Source of the DNA: JBOGUF01 sp050696075
GTDB taxonomy: Bacteria; Chloroflexota; Chloroflexia; Thermomicrobiales; UBA6265
Assembly (NCBI GenBank): GCA_050696075.1
Contig: JBOGUF010000045.1
Location: forward strand, 1 to 64,000
Length of the DNA: 64,000 nt
Direction of reading: 5' to 3'
Below are positions 1 to 8,722 of this stretch, piece by piece (the stretch's first letter is position 1; each line of letters opens with the position of its first letter). The translations under genes were made by a program, and so were the position numbers. The notes below the pieces were generated by a model. That model searched no databases, had not been told where the DNA came from, and saw only the letters and a program-made list of their open reading frames with translations.

Positions 1-55
1 GCTCCCGCATGACCGGCGATGCACCCGCTTCGGACGGCTCGGTGCGTGTGCGCAT
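1..55 (-). CDS. Start of a divergent gene (partial), unknown product
   Basis: An ATG at 55 on the minus strand opens a frame that runs off the window edge after 18 codons (MRTRTEPSEAGASPVMRE). It is preceded by a near-perfect ribosome-binding site, AGGAGG at 69-64, eight bases from the ATG. That signal is the main reason to call a gene. It is transcribed away from rplI, so the ~200 bases between them are a divergent promoter region. No family can be assigned from 18 residues. Confidence 0.5.
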   Translation of the reverse strand, partial: MRTRTEPSEAGASPVMRE

Positions 56-133
56 GGGGACCACCTCCTGGGACGCGGGTCCGATCGTCCCACCATACGC
101 CCCCTTCACAGAATCTGCATCACACCCTACACA

Positions 134-162
134 TTGCAACAGGCATGCGCGCCACGTATAGT
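134..162 (+). promoter_or_regulatory. Probable sigma-70-type promoter of rplI-dnaB
   Basis: TTGCAA at 134-139 and TATAGT at 157-162 are separated by 17 bases, matching the consensus at 4/6 and 5/6 positions. It lies about 95 bases upstream of the rplI start and faces it. No other likely promoter was seen in the short gaps down to the dnaC-like gene. Confidence 0.5.
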
Positions 163-258
163 ATCAGCGAGCAGTTCGGGGTGTCCGTACACCCTGCCGA
201 GTCGATGTTGGCCCCGCGATCCAGTGCAGGGTGACGGTACGAAAGTGAGCCGCGATCG

Positions 259-792
259 ATGAAGATTATTCTCAGGCAGGACGTCGAGAAGCTAGGCGAG
301 GCTGGGGCGGTCAAGACCGTCGCGGACGGCTACGCCCGCAACTACCTCATACCCAAGGGTCTCGCCATCCTGGCGACGCCGGGCGAGTTGAAAGTTGTCG
401 AGCACAATCAGAAAGTGCAAGAGCGCAAGATCGAACGGCAAGAGCAAGCACTTCGCTCGCTCGCCGACCGCATTGAAGGACAAAAACTGACCTTCAATGC
501 GCGCGCTGGTCAGGGGGGCCGTCTCTTCGGTTCGGTCACCGTCGCCGACATCGCGGAGCGCCTGTCGAAGGTCGTCGGTCAGGAAATCGATCGTCGCAAG
601 GTCGTGCTTGACGAGCCGATTCGCGCCACGGGCGAGCACAGCGTCGCGGTCCATCTCGTCGGAAGGTTGCGTCCGCACGTCACGGTCATCGTCGAAGGTC
701 TCGATACCCCGGCCGAGGCGACGAGTGCGGCCGAAGAGCCAGCGGCGGTGACTGAGCCCGCGGTCGACGCCGAAGCCGAGGTCGTAGAGTAG
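259..792 (+). CDS. rplI: 50S ribosomal protein L9
   Basis: The 177-aa product has the L9 N-terminal signature at once: MKIILRQDVEKLGEAGAV, then the VADGYARNYLIPKGLA stretch that binds 23S rRNA near the L1 stalk. A charged connecting helix (residues ~45-75, QKVQERKIERQEQALRSLADRI) and the C-terminal RNA-binding domain (GRLFGSVTVADIAERL) follow. The last ~25 residues are a Glu/Ala-rich acidic tail beyond the usual ~150 aa. Placement just before dnaB matches the common rplI-dnaB order. The start is fixed by the conserved first residues. Confidence 0.97.
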   Translation: MKIILRQDVEKLGEAGAVKTVADGYARNYLIPKGLAILATPGELKVVEHNQKVQERKIERQEQALRSLADRIEGQKLTFNARAGQGGRLFGSVTVADIAERLSKVVGQEIDRRKVVLDEPIRATGEHSVAVHLVGRLRPHVTVIVEGLDTPAEATSAAEEPAAVTEPAVDAEAEVVE

Positions 793-927
793 TCCGAGTA
801 CGCGCGACCTACAGTCTGCCCGCGGGCCCGCTCGAATTTCGAGAAACCGCTCCGCCAATCTGGTCGACCGTTCCCCGCCGGCCGAATTGCTAACGCATAC
901 GCACGGTCGAAGTAGGGAATCTGCCGG

Positions 928-2268
928 ATGGTTACCGCGGTCGAACGCCTTCCACCGCACAATCTGGAAGCCGAGCAGTCGTTGCTCGGTAGCCTTCTCA
1001 TTGACCGCGACGCGATTATCAAGGTCGCATCGCAGGTCAAAGCCGACGACTTTTACAGTCCAGCGAACGGCGCCATCTATCAGGCGATCGTCGATCTCTA
1101 CAATCGCCGCGAGCCGACCGACTTCATTACGCTCACCGACGAACTTGGCCGGCGCGAGAAGCTCGACCAAATCGGCGGTATCGCCTACCTCTCCTCGCTC
1201 GTCAACGCCGTCCCGACTTCCGTCCACGTCGAGTACTACGGCCGTATCGTCGAACGCACCGCGACCCTTCGCCGCTTAATCGACGCGGGCGCCACCATCG
1301 TCGGCATCGGCTACCAGGATGGTGTCGACACCGAGGATGCGCTCGACTCCGCGGAGCGCGCTATCTTCGACGTCTCACAGCGACGCACGACACGCGACTT
1401 CCAGTCGATTTCCGAGGTCCTCGATCGCTTCTTCGACCAAATCGACCACATGCAGCAGAATCGTGGCGACGTCATCGGCGTCGCCACCGGCTTTACCGAT
1501 CTCGACCAACTCACCGGCGGCCTGCAAAAGTCGGACCTGATCATCGTCGCCGCCCGTCCCAGCGTCGGCAAGACCGCATACGCTTTGGGCATGGCGTATG
1601 GCGCTGCGGTCACGCACGGCAAAACCGTCGGCATCTTTTCACTCGAGATGTCAGCCGAGCAACTGGTGCAACGGCTTCTGGCCATGGAAACAGGCGTCGA
1701 CTCCCACCGTTTGCGGCTGGGACAGATCGACGATCACGAGTGGGATCGCATCTCGCGCGCGTTCGGACGTCTGGCCGAAGCGAAGATCTTCATCGATGAC
1801 TCGTCTGGCATCAACGTTATGGAAGTCCGCAGCAAGGCTCGCCGTCTCCAGGCCGAAGCCGGCGTGGACATGATCATCGTCGACTACCTCCAACTTATGC
1901 ACGCCCGCCGCAGTGAGAATCGCGTCCAGGAAATCTCTGAGATCTCCCGCGGTCTCAAAGGCCTTGCTCGCGAACTCAACATCCCGGTTGTCGCCCTCTC
2001 GCAGCTCTCGCGCGCCGTCGAGACCCGCTCCGACCACCACCCGATGCTTTCTGACCTTCGCGAATCGGGTAGCATCGAACAAGACGCGGATATTGTTATG
2101 TTCATTTACCGTGACGAGGTCTACGACCCGAACACCGAGAAGAAGGGGATCGCGGAAATCATCGTCGCCAAGCACCGAAACGGCCCGGTCGGTTCGGTCA
2201 ATCTCCGCTTCTTTGAAAAGACCGCGCGCTTTGCCGATCTCGAACTGTACCGCGAGCCGCCCGCATAG
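928..2268 (+). CDS. dnaB: Replicative DNA helicase DnaB
   Basis: The product is a 446-aa hexameric 5'-3' helicase that unwinds DNA at the replication fork. The N-terminal primase-interacting domain (residues ~5-110; PPHNLEAEQSLLGSLLIDRDAI) is followed by a RecA-like motor with Walker A AARPSVGKTAYALGMA (~207), GIFSLEMSAEQLVQRLL (~236), Walker B VDMIIVDYLQLM (~312) and the LSQLSRAVE/SDLRESGSIEQDADIV motifs. The length is normal and no intein is seen. It heads a short replication cluster with a DnaD-like and a DnaC/DnaI-like gene, the presumed loader of this helicase. Confidence 0.97.
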   Translation: MVTAVERLPPHNLEAEQSLLGSLLIDRDAIIKVASQVKADDFYSPANGAIYQAIVDLYNRREPTDFITLTDELGRREKLDQIGGIAYLSSLVNAVPTSVHVEYYGRIVERTATLRRLIDAGATIVGIGYQDGVDTEDALDSAERAIFDVSQRRTTRDFQSISEVLDRFFDQIDHMQQNRGDVIGVATGFTDLDQLTGGLQKSDLIIVAARPSVGKTAYALGMAYGAAVTHGKTVGIFSLEMSAEQLVQRLLAMETGVDSHRLRLGQIDDHEWDRISRAFGRLAEAKIFIDDSSGINVMEVRSKARRLQAEAGVDMIIVDYLQLMHARRSENRVQEISEISRGLKGLARELNIPVVALSQLSRAVETRSDHHPMLSDLRESGSIEQDADIVMFIYRDEVYDPNTEKKGIAEIIVAKHRNGPVGSVNLRFFEKTARFADLELYREPPA

Positions 2269-2290
2269 ACTGATTGGAGAGACGACGCAG

Positions 2291-3043
2291 GTGGCCAAGC
2301 GGTTTGGCGGATTTCTCGTCGCGACGGAACCCTCCGTCCACATCCCTCATTCCTTCTTCATCGACGTCCTGCCCCAGCTCTCCGACCCAGCGGAGATTCA
2401 CGTCAGCCTCGCGATCTTCCGGCTCGCCCATGAGGTGGGCGGCATCGACAACCCGATCGCGGAGCCGTCAATCGTACGCGACCGGCCTTTGCGGGAAGCG
2501 CTGCGGGTGGTCGGCAGCCCGCGCGAGCCGGATCGCCGCATCGAAACCGGTCTCGAGCTGGCGGTTGGCCGAGGAACACTGTGCCGATTCACGGCCGAGG
2601 ACGGCCAGTACCGAGATACCTGGTACTATGTCAACACGCCCGCGAATCAGGCACTGGTCGCGGCCATGAGTCGCGGAGCCATGCCACCGCCCGCGGCTGT
2701 CTGGCGCGGCGAAAAGGCTCCCGCGGTCCATCCCGAACGACCCAACGTCTTTCGCCTCTATGAGCAGAACGTCGGCGTGCTGACGCCACTGATCGCGGAC
2801 CACCTGATCGACGCACTGGAGACGTATCCGCGAGAGTGGATCGAAGAGGCAATCGGCGAATCGGTGAGTTACAACCGGCGCTCTTGGCGCTATATCCAGC
2901 GTATCCTTGAAGGATGGTCGGCAAACGGCCGTGGGCGGGACGAAGGCAATTACCATGAAGCACATCGGAGACGTGATCAAAAACATCTCGATCCCGATCA
3001 ATACCAACACGGCCGGCACCTCAAACGCTCCGGCAGCCGCTAA
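2291..3043 (+). CDS. DnaD-domain replication initiation protein
   Basis: The 250-aa product begins at GTG 2291, 22 bases after dnaB; the open frame extends further upstream inside dnaB, but the family-like N-terminus starts here (VAKRFGGFLVATEPSVHIPHSFFIDVLP). The C-terminal ~65 residues (FRLYEQNVGVLTPLIADHL, then YNRRSWRYIQRILEGW) have the pattern of the DnaD/DnaB_2 domain, which in Firmicutes binds DNA and helps load the helicase at origins. The 3' end overlaps the next gene by 89 bases in another frame. A role as primosome component is inferred from domain and position between dnaB and the loader ATPase. Confidence 0.85.
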   Translation: MAKRFGGFLVATEPSVHIPHSFFIDVLPQLSDPAEIHVSLAIFRLAHEVGGIDNPIAEPSIVRDRPLREALRVVGSPREPDRRIETGLELAVGRGTLCRFTAEDGQYRDTWYYVNTPANQALVAAMSRGAMPPPAAVWRGEKAPAVHPERPNVFRLYEQNVGVLTPLIADHLIDALETYPREWIEEAIGESVSYNRRSWRYIQRILEGWSANGRGRDEGNYHEAHRRRDQKHLDPDQYQHGRHLKRSGSR

Positions 3044-3737
3044 GTGCCCAGTCTGCCAAGATGCGGGCTACTTGCGCGTCAACGTTCCCATCGGCCACCC
3101 CAACTTCGGTCGCATCTTCCCATGCGAGTGCAAGGTGCGGGAGCGCGAAGATAAGCTTATCGATGAACTTCGCCGCCTCTCCAATCTCGACGCCTTCGCG
3201 GAACGCACCTTCGACAACTTTGACCATACCGTGGAAGGAGTCGCGCCAGCGTTTGCCGCGGCCGCGCAATACGCCCGCAATCCGCATGGATGGCTCTTTT
3301 TGCACGGCAATTGTGGCTCCGGCAAGACTCATCTTGCCGTCTCCGTCGCGCTGCACGCCATGCGCCGGCAGAAGATGAGCGTCCTTTTTGCGGTCGTGCC
3401 GGATCTCCTCGACCACCTACGCGCCACGTTCGATCCGGCCGCCGGTGTGGCCTATGACGATCGCTTTAGCGCGGTACGCAATGCCCAGCTCTTGATCCTC
3501 GACGACCTCGGCACCGAGAACACGACCCCGTGGGCGCGTGAAAAGCTCTATCAGATCTTCAACCATCGCTACAACGAGCAACTCCCGACGGTCGTGACGT
3601 CGAACCAGGACTTCAAGCGCATCGAGGAACGCGTTCTGTCACGCTTGCTGGACACCCGCCTGACCACCTACATCCACGTCGACGCCGAAGATTTTCGGCG
3701 CCGACCAGTGTCACGCGTAGGCGCCGACACCAAGTAA
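2955..3737 (+). CDS. DnaC/DnaI-like helicase-loader AAA+ ATPase
   Basis: The 260-aa product has a small N-terminal zinc-binding motif (CPVCQDAGYL, then CECK around residues 30-60) as in Firmicute DnaI. An AAA+ core follows with Walker A LHGNCGSGKTHLAVS (~115), Walker B LLILDDLGTE (~180), sensor-1 VVTSNQD and the arginine-finger region RVLSRLLDTR. Such proteins load the DnaB hexamer onto origin DNA. ATG 2955 was chosen as the first Met before the zinc motif; an in-frame start at 2907 lies deeper in the upstream gene. The gene overlaps the DnaD-like gene, suggesting coupled translation. Confidence 0.9.
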   Translation: MKHIGDVIKNISIPINTNTAGTSNAPAAAKCPVCQDAGYLRVNVPIGHPNFGRIFPCECKVREREDKLIDELRRLSNLDAFAERTFDNFDHTVEGVAPAFAAAAQYARNPHGWLFLHGNCGSGKTHLAVSVALHAMRRQKMSVLFAVVPDLLDHLRATFDPAAGVAYDDRFSAVRNAQLLILDDLGTENTTPWAREKLYQIFNHRYNEQLPTVVTSNQDFKRIEERVLSRLLDTRLTTYIHVDAEDFRRRPVSRVGADTK

Positions 3738-3835
3738 CGGGGACAGCTCCGCGCGGGTCGCCGAGGTCCTGCAGACCTCACCAATGACTTTCGGCGACCG
3801 CAACAGCCGGTCGCGGGCGTCATACCCCCCATAAG

Positions 3836-3844
3836 TGCTAGAAT
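3836..3844 (+). promoter_or_regulatory. Extended -10 promoter of cdaA-ybbR
   Basis: TGC followed by TAGAAT at 3839-3844 forms an extended -10 element 44 bases before the cdaA start. No good -35 is present at the standard spacing. It lies in the 150-base gap after the dnaC-like gene. Confidence 0.4.
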
Positions 3845-3887
3845 CTCAGTGCAAGCAGGCACGGTAGCGCGGCGCTCCGGTGGATTG

Positions 3888-4793
3888 ATGCCCGAACTTG
3901 GCTGGCTCCTCTCTCGACTGGGTGATCTCCGGTCTATCCTCGATGTTCTCGTCGTCACGCTGATCATCTATTGGTTGCTCTGGGTTGCCCAAGGAACTAG
4001 AGCGACGCAGCTGATCCGCGGCATCATCATCTTGCTCGCGCTCGCTTACTTTCTGGCGACCTCCCTCGACCTCTCAACCCTCGACTGGGTGCTTTCGAGA
4101 ACCTGGCCCGCGCTCGTGGTTGCCATCCCGGTCATCTTTCAGCCCGAGCTTCGCCGCGCGCTCGAGCAAATCGGCCACACCGGCGCGTGGTTGCGAACCC
4201 CATTCCCAACTGGGACCGAGGTCGACGGCGAACGCATGGTCGACGAGATCGTGCGCGCCGCGGCTCAACTTGCCCGGCAGCGCTTCGGCGCGCTCATGGT
4301 CATCGAACGCGAGACCGGCCTCCAGGATTATGCCGATAAAGGCGTCGCGCTCGACGCCCAATTGACCCGGCAGCTCCTGATCAACATCTTCTATCCGAAT
4401 TCTCCGCTCCACGATGCCGCGGCGATCGTGCGCGGCGATCGAGTCGTAGCGGCGAGCGTAGTCCTGCCGCTGACCGACAACGTCTCCGCCACCGGCCAGC
4501 TCGGCACCCGTCACCGCGCCGCCATCGGCGTAACCGAGGACTCCGATGCGCTAGCGGTCGTCGTCTCGGAGGAGACTGGTCAAATCGCCGTGGCACATAA
4601 CGGACGGCTCATCCGCAATCTCGATCAAGACCGGCTGCGGCGCGTGCTGCGATCCCTCCTTCGCTTAGACCGACCCGAGGGTCGCGCCAACGGCGCCAAC
4701 GGTCGGCTGCACTTCCCAATGCGGACATCGACCGAGGTACTTCGTTCGGCGGCGACGACCAGTCGAGACGCCGAACAGTCAAAGACGACTTAA
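3888..4793 (+). CDS. cdaA: Diadenylate cyclase CdaA (c-di-AMP synthase)
   Basis: The 301-aa membrane enzyme makes cyclic di-AMP from two ATP. Three N-terminal hydrophobic segments (residues ~15-85: ILDVLVVTLIIYWLLWV, LIRGIIILLALAYFLA, WPALVVAIPVIF) precede the DAC domain (~100-260). GTRHRAAIG supplies the RHR motif. The usual DGA motif reads DAA here (SPLHDAAAIVRG), an odd substitution in the active-site loop. The ATG at 3888 has GGTGGA upstream; an in-frame GTG at 3849 would only add unrelated residues. The ybbR gene begins two bases after the stop, the normal cdaA-cdaR pairing. Confidence 0.93.
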   Translation: MPELGWLLSRLGDLRSILDVLVVTLIIYWLLWVAQGTRATQLIRGIIILLALAYFLATSLDLSTLDWVLSRTWPALVVAIPVIFQPELRRALEQIGHTGAWLRTPFPTGTEVDGERMVDEIVRAAAQLARQRFGALMVIERETGLQDYADKGVALDAQLTRQLLINIFYPNSPLHDAAAIVRGDRVVAASVVLPLTDNVSATGQLGTRHRAAIGVTEDSDALAVVVSEETGQIAVAHNGRLIRNLDQDRLRRVLRSLLRLDRPEGRANGANGRLHFPMRTSTEVLRSAATTSRDAEQSKTT

Positions 4794-4794
4794 T

Positions 4795-6102
4795 ATGCTG
4801 AGCAGCATACGTGAACACGTCGAAGGACGCGTGACCAAGGCTGATGGCATTCGCCTCAGCTCGTCACTTGTCCTGGCGCTTCTCTTGTGGGGTTGGGTAA
4901 CGACCTCGCAGGATCCAGAGTTCGAGCGTGAGTTCCTCAACGTCGAGATTTCGATTCAGGAACTTCCTGGCGAGCTTCAGGTCATCAGTTCGTTGCCGAC
5001 GGCGTCGGTCACGCTCTCAGGGCCACGATCAGTTATCGAGGAGATTTCGCCGCCACAGGTGATGGCGCACCTCGAACTCAACGAAATCACCACGCCCGGG
5101 GATTTCAACGTAGAGGTGGTCATCTCGTATCCAGACGGCGTTTGGGAGCACGACATTTCGCCAGAGCGGGTGCCGATCGAGGTCGAGGGAACCGTCACCG
5201 ATCAGTTTCGGTTGAGTTATGAGTTGCAGGGTGAACCAGACGCCGCGGTGCAGATCGACAACGTTGAGATGGAGATGTCGGAAGTAACCGTTCGTGGTCC
5301 GGCTTCCGCGGTCGAGCGCGTCGAGGAAGTCATCCTGCCGATCGAACTCGGCGATCGTTCTCGCGACTTTACGGACGCAATTGCCCCGGTTGCGCTCGGC
5401 GCCGAGGGCCAACAAATCCCAGAGGTCGAGATATCGCCCGATAGCGTCCAGGCGACCGTGCAAGTGATCTCGCGCGGCAAGAACGTCGCCGTAATTACGC
5501 AACTTGTCGGAGAACCGGCACAGGGATACGAGATCGTCGACCGCCAGATCATTCCGAACACGGTTCTGGTCGATGGTCCCGAAGATCTCTTAAACGAGCT
5601 CGTCGCTCTCCAGACCGAACCGGTTGACGTCAACGAGTTGACGACGACAACCCGACGAACTGCCCAATTGGTTGGGATTCCCGATGGCATACGTGTTATC
5701 GAACCGGCCGGCGGCACAGTCGATGTGGTCATACAGGTTCGCGAGCGCGGCGTACGCCAGCAACTGCCGAGCCAACGCGTGGTCGTGACGAACCTTGGGC
5801 CGAACTTGTCGGCCGCCGTCAACCCCGACGATATCGCCATCAACGTGGTGGCCTCGGAGGAGGCACTATCGCAGTTGACTGGTAGTGTCATCGAGGTTCA
5901 AGTCGATGCCGCCGGTCTCGGTCCGGGAACCTATACCCTCCGGCCGAAGGTCGTCCTCCCGCCAAACGCCCAATGGTTGAGCACGACGCCTGAAGTCGTC
6001 ACGGTCACGATATCGTCTGTAAACACGGCGACTCCGGCGGCGTCGCCAACAGCGATGGCGCCCCCAAGTTCGCCAGTCCCGCGCGACGAGAACGATCAAT
6101 AG
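4795..6102 (+). CDS. ybbR: YbbR-domain protein, probable CdaA regulator CdaR
   Basis: The 435-aa protein has one N-terminal membrane helix (residues ~20-40, LSSSLVLALLLWGWVTT) and an extracytoplasmic region with repeated YbbR domains of ~75-85 residues. Recurrent signatures are VTLSGPRSVIEEI, VTVRGPASAVERV, VLVDGPEDLLNEL and the matching segment near 350. A Ser/Pro/Ala-rich tail ends it. In Firmicutes CdaR binds CdaA and modulates c-di-AMP synthesis; the same role is inferred from the adjacent gene, one base apart. The fourth repeat is the most diverged. Confidence 0.88.
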   Translation: MLSSIREHVEGRVTKADGIRLSSSLVLALLLWGWVTTSQDPEFEREFLNVEISIQELPGELQVISSLPTASVTLSGPRSVIEEISPPQVMAHLELNEITTPGDFNVEVVISYPDGVWEHDISPERVPIEVEGTVTDQFRLSYELQGEPDAAVQIDNVEMEMSEVTVRGPASAVERVEEVILPIELGDRSRDFTDAIAPVALGAEGQQIPEVEISPDSVQATVQVISRGKNVAVITQLVGEPAQGYEIVDRQIIPNTVLVDGPEDLLNELVALQTEPVDVNELTTTTRRTAQLVGIPDGIRVIEPAGGTVDVVIQVRERGVRQQLPSQRVVVTNLGPNLSAAVNPDDIAINVVASEEALSQLTGSVIEVQVDAAGLGPGTYTLRPKVVLPPNAQWLSTTPEVVTVTISSVNTATPAASPTAMAPPSSPVPRDENDQ

Positions 6103-6103
6103 T

Positions 6104-6130
6104 GAACGGCGGGAGGCTTGCCCGCCGTTC
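6104..6130. terminator. Hairpin between convergent ybbR and ANTAR genes
   Basis: A perfect 10-bp stem (GAACGGCGGG / CCCGCCGTTC) with a 7-base loop begins two bases after the ybbR stop. No clear T-tract follows on either strand, so it may be a weak bidirectional terminator or an RNA-stabilising hairpin. Confidence 0.55.
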
Positions 6131-6156
6131 TCTCGCATGCCGGACTGAGAACGAAC

Positions 6157-6810
6157 TCAGCTTGACGCGGTGGTAATCGGCGCCTCGCGCGACTGATTGC
6201 CGAAGTCCATCTCGTGGGTAAGCAAGATCGCTTCCGCAACCTCGCGCATCGACTTGCGTGAGTCCATACTTGACTTGCGGATACGGTGGAATGCCTCGGA
6301 CTCGCGCAGACCATGGGCTTCCATGAGCACGCCTTTGGCCCGTTCGATGAGTTTCCGAGATTCGAGCGCCTCCTTCAGTCCGCCGACTTCTCGCTCGAGC
6401 GCGCAAAACTCCTCGAAGCGAGCCAGCGAAAGCTCGATCACTGGGACGAGCTCGGCTTCCCGGAAGGGCTTGACCACATACCCGACGACCCCGGCTTCTT
6501 TCGCGCGCTCAACGAGGGGTTGGTCCGAATAGGCGGTGAGGAGAACAACCGGAGCGATCTTCTCGGCAGTCAGCCCTTCGGCCGCGGTGATGCCGTCGAC
6601 CTCTGGCATCTTGATATCCATGATCACAAGGTCGGGCCGCAGCTTGCGCGCAAGGTCGAGCGCCGTGCGGCCATCGCCCGCTTCAGCGACCACGTCATAG
6701 CCGATTTGGGTCAACATTTCCCGCAGATCGAGCCGAATCAAAGACTCGTCGTCCGCGATAATGATGCGCCGCGGGGTTCGGCCGGCGCCGCCGTTCTGTG
6801 TCACGTTCAC
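6157..6810 (-). CDS. Response regulator with ANTAR RNA-binding output domain
   Basis: The ~217-aa protein has a receiver domain (RRIIIADDESLIRLDLREML, phospho-acceptor in DLVIMDIKMPEVDG, then LTAYSD and VVKPFREAEL). A coiled-coil linker and an ANTAR domain follow (KLIERAKGVLMEAHGLRESEAFHRIRKSSMDSRKSMREVAEAIL region). ANTAR proteins bind paired hairpins in leader RNAs and prevent termination after phosphorylation. The frame is open further upstream but would run into tRNA-Pro, so GTG 6810 is taken; GTG 6822 is also possible. The GAF/HisKA_2 kinase at 41.9 kb is of the class that phosphorylates ANTAR regulators. Confidence 0.92.
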   Translation of the reverse strand: MNVTQNGGAGRTPRRIIIADDESLIRLDLREMLTQIGYDVVAEAGDGRTALDLARKLRPDLVIMDIKMPEVDGITAAEGLTAEKIAPVVLLTAYSDQPLVERAKEAGVVGYVVKPFREAELVPVIELSLARFEEFCALEREVGGLKEALESRKLIERAKGVLMEAHGLRESEAFHRIRKSSMDSRKSMREVAEAILLTHEMDFGNQSREAPITTASS

Positions 6811-6906
6811 GGCAAAATCCACAGCGGAACTCGTCCGTTCCGTTATGCCAAACGCGATGACCGCGTGCCCGGAAGTCCACTCGCGGCGTGTCTCGTCGAG
6901 GAAAGT

Positions 6907-6983
<77 letters not shown>

Positions 6984-6993
6984 ATGCCCGCCA

Positions 6994-7002
6994 ATTATAG
7001 CA
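6994..7002 (-). promoter_or_regulatory. Extended -10 promoter of tRNA-Pro
   Basis: On the minus strand TGC-TATAAT (perfect -10, at 6999-6994, with the TG extension at 7002-7001) sits 10 bases before the 5' end of tRNA-Pro. No convincing -35 was seen, which is usual for extended -10 promoters. Confidence 0.6.
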
Positions 7003-7099
7003 TGACGATTGAAGAACGAACCTGGGCCGACAAGTCCAAAGCCAACGCTTTCCCATGCCGCGCATTGCAGCCTCCTTCGGATCATCCTGGTTCCGGTCT

Positions 7100-8542
7100 T
7101 CAATCGCCCGTTGAGCGAACTTCAGAATCGTCGCCGGGTTCACCAGTTGAATCGCCCGAGCGGGCGTCGTTTCCATCTCGTCCAGGCGCGCCGTCGGCGC
7201 CATCACGACCTTGTCCGGACGGTGCCGGAGCTTCGACTGGCGGAAGCGCCACCGGTCCGCTTCCTGGCGGCGGCGCGTCGATCCCGAACCAGACCTCGCA
7301 CGCTCGACCGTCGAAATTCGGATCGAGGAATGGTTGCGCGTCGGGCTGGGCGGCGTAATAGCCCTGCGCTTCGCCAAACGAACCGAAGGCGGCGCAGTCG
7401 GTGATGAGTGCGATTGGCGCTGGTTCGGTGGTCGGCTCCAAGCGACCGCAGGCTTCCCACATCCCGACCCCGTCCGCGGACGCGTCCGCTTCGGCGGCAG
7501 CAAGGCGGCGGAGGTTTAGGCTGCTGTCGTTCGGGTCAACCTCAGCGGCGAGCGCATACCCATGGCGGACCATGCTTCGATTAATGAGGTATGCATCACC
7601 ATCTCCATTGACGGCCCACACGAAGCGTGGTGCCGAGTCTTCCCCATCTTCGACTTCCTCCGGTCGTTCGAGCCAGACCTCGCGACCGGGAGAGAGTAGC
7701 CGGCGCAGTCGATCCGTTGCTTCGCCGGCGAAGCATTCGCCCGCGTCGTCGTCTCCGTCATCGGGCGCATCGATACCCATCAGCTCGACGGTCAGCGAAC
7801 GATCGTCGAGCTCAACGATGACCGTATCGCCATTGAGGACCTCTTCGACCACTGCCAGCTCCGCTCCGGCCGGCACGCCTGAGGCTCCGGTAGGAATCGG
7901 CGTCGGAGATGGAGTGCTTGTCGCACGAATGGTCGGCGTCGCCGTAAGCGTCGGTACCGCAGGGGATGCGTCGGCCGTAGCCACACCATCTGGAGTACGA
8001 GGCGAAGTCAGATCCGCCAGGGGCGATACCGGCGGCGACGCCACGTCGATCGCTGGCGAGGCGACAAGTGGCGACGCGGCAGAGACTGTTCCTAGAAGAG
8101 CAGTGGCGGCGGTGGCAACTGTCGCTGGGGCCGGAGTAGCGGCTGGTAGTTCGGCCGTACCTACCGGACTCGGCCCGAAATCGACTGCCGTGGGTGGGAC
8201 CTGCGTTACTGTAGGCAGGAGTTCGGCCGCGATTGCTGGATCCCGCGTAGGCGACGCATCCGTCTGTGACTCATCCGGAGTTGCCGCCGACGGTTGAGGC
8301 GCTACAACTGCAGCGACAATAGCAGGTCCGCGCGTCGCCGGAGACGCGGCAGCACCAATCTGGGCTACCTCGGTAATGACAGCTACGGGCGTAGACTCGG
8401 CGCGTGTCGATGGTGTCCTCTGGCCGGTTGGCGATGCGATCGGGAAGATGGGCACCGACGTTGGCTCGTCCGGGTCCGAGCGCCCGCACGCCGTCGTCAG
8501 CAGCACCGCGAGCGCAACCACGCCAAACGCCAGGCGACGCAT
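7100..8542 (-). CDS. Lipoprotein with SNase-like and excalibur-like domains
   Basis: The 480-aa protein has a lipoprotein signal (AVLLTTACGR, Cys ~19). A ~210-residue low-complexity Pro/Thr/Ala/Ser linker leads to a staphylococcal-nuclease-like domain (residues ~225-365: VLNGDTVIVELDDRSLTVELMGIDAP ... INRSMVRHGYA ... ADGVGMWEACG). An excalibur-like calcium motif (LDPNFDGRACE, ~415) and a collagen-like Gly tail (GRDGADGAPGRDGND) end it. By-eye alignment puts Glu where active-site Arg35 is expected and Asp for Glu43, so catalysis may be lost. The protein would be surface-anchored. Function uncertain. Confidence 0.8.
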   Translation of the reverse strand: MRRLAFGVVALAVLLTTACGRSDPDEPTSVPIFPIASPTGQRTPSTRAESTPVAVITEVAQIGAAASPATRGPAIVAAVVAPQPSAATPDESQTDASPTRDPAIAAELLPTVTQVPPTAVDFGPSPVGTAELPAATPAPATVATAATALLGTVSAASPLVASPAIDVASPPVSPLADLTSPRTPDGVATADASPAVPTLTATPTIRATSTPSPTPIPTGASGVPAGAELAVVEEVLNGDTVIVELDDRSLTVELMGIDAPDDGDDDAGECFAGEATDRLRRLLSPGREVWLERPEEVEDGEDSAPRFVWAVNGDGDAYLINRSMVRHGYALAAEVDPNDSSLNLRRLAAAEADASADGVGMWEACGRLEPTTEPAPIALITDCAAFGSFGEAQGYYAAQPDAQPFLDPNFDGRACEVWFGIDAPPPGSGPVALPPVEAPAPSGQGRDGADGAPGRDGNDARSGDSTGEPGDDSEVRSTGD

Positions 8543-8689
8543 GGTATTCCCCTCAAGAAGTTTTCGAGTCTGTCGGCATGTTTCGCGTTGCTTAGCCAGG
8601 GCCAGCGAAAGGCATCTTATGTCCGCAACCCGGCTGGCTCAATATGCCCATGACCTGTGGACAGTCATCATAGAACGGTCGTTCCCCAC

Positions 8690-8719
8690 AAAAAATCGCC
8701 GGCGCTATCGCCGACGATT
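8690..8719 (-). terminator. Rho-independent terminator, probably ancestral for tRNA-Asp
   Basis: On the minus strand an 11-bp stem (arms 8719-8709 and 8704-8694, one G-U pair) with a 4-base loop is followed by six T (8695-8690, sharing the last base pairs). It is fully paired only in the minus-strand RNA, so it terminates leftward transcription. It sits 14 bases beyond the left att repeat, where the terminator of tRNA-Asp would be before integration. Confidence 0.8.
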
Positions 8720-8722
8720 CTC

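Noticed and set aside
292..1227. 311-aa minus-strand frame over rplI and dnaB
   Set aside because: Shadow of two well-identified genes.
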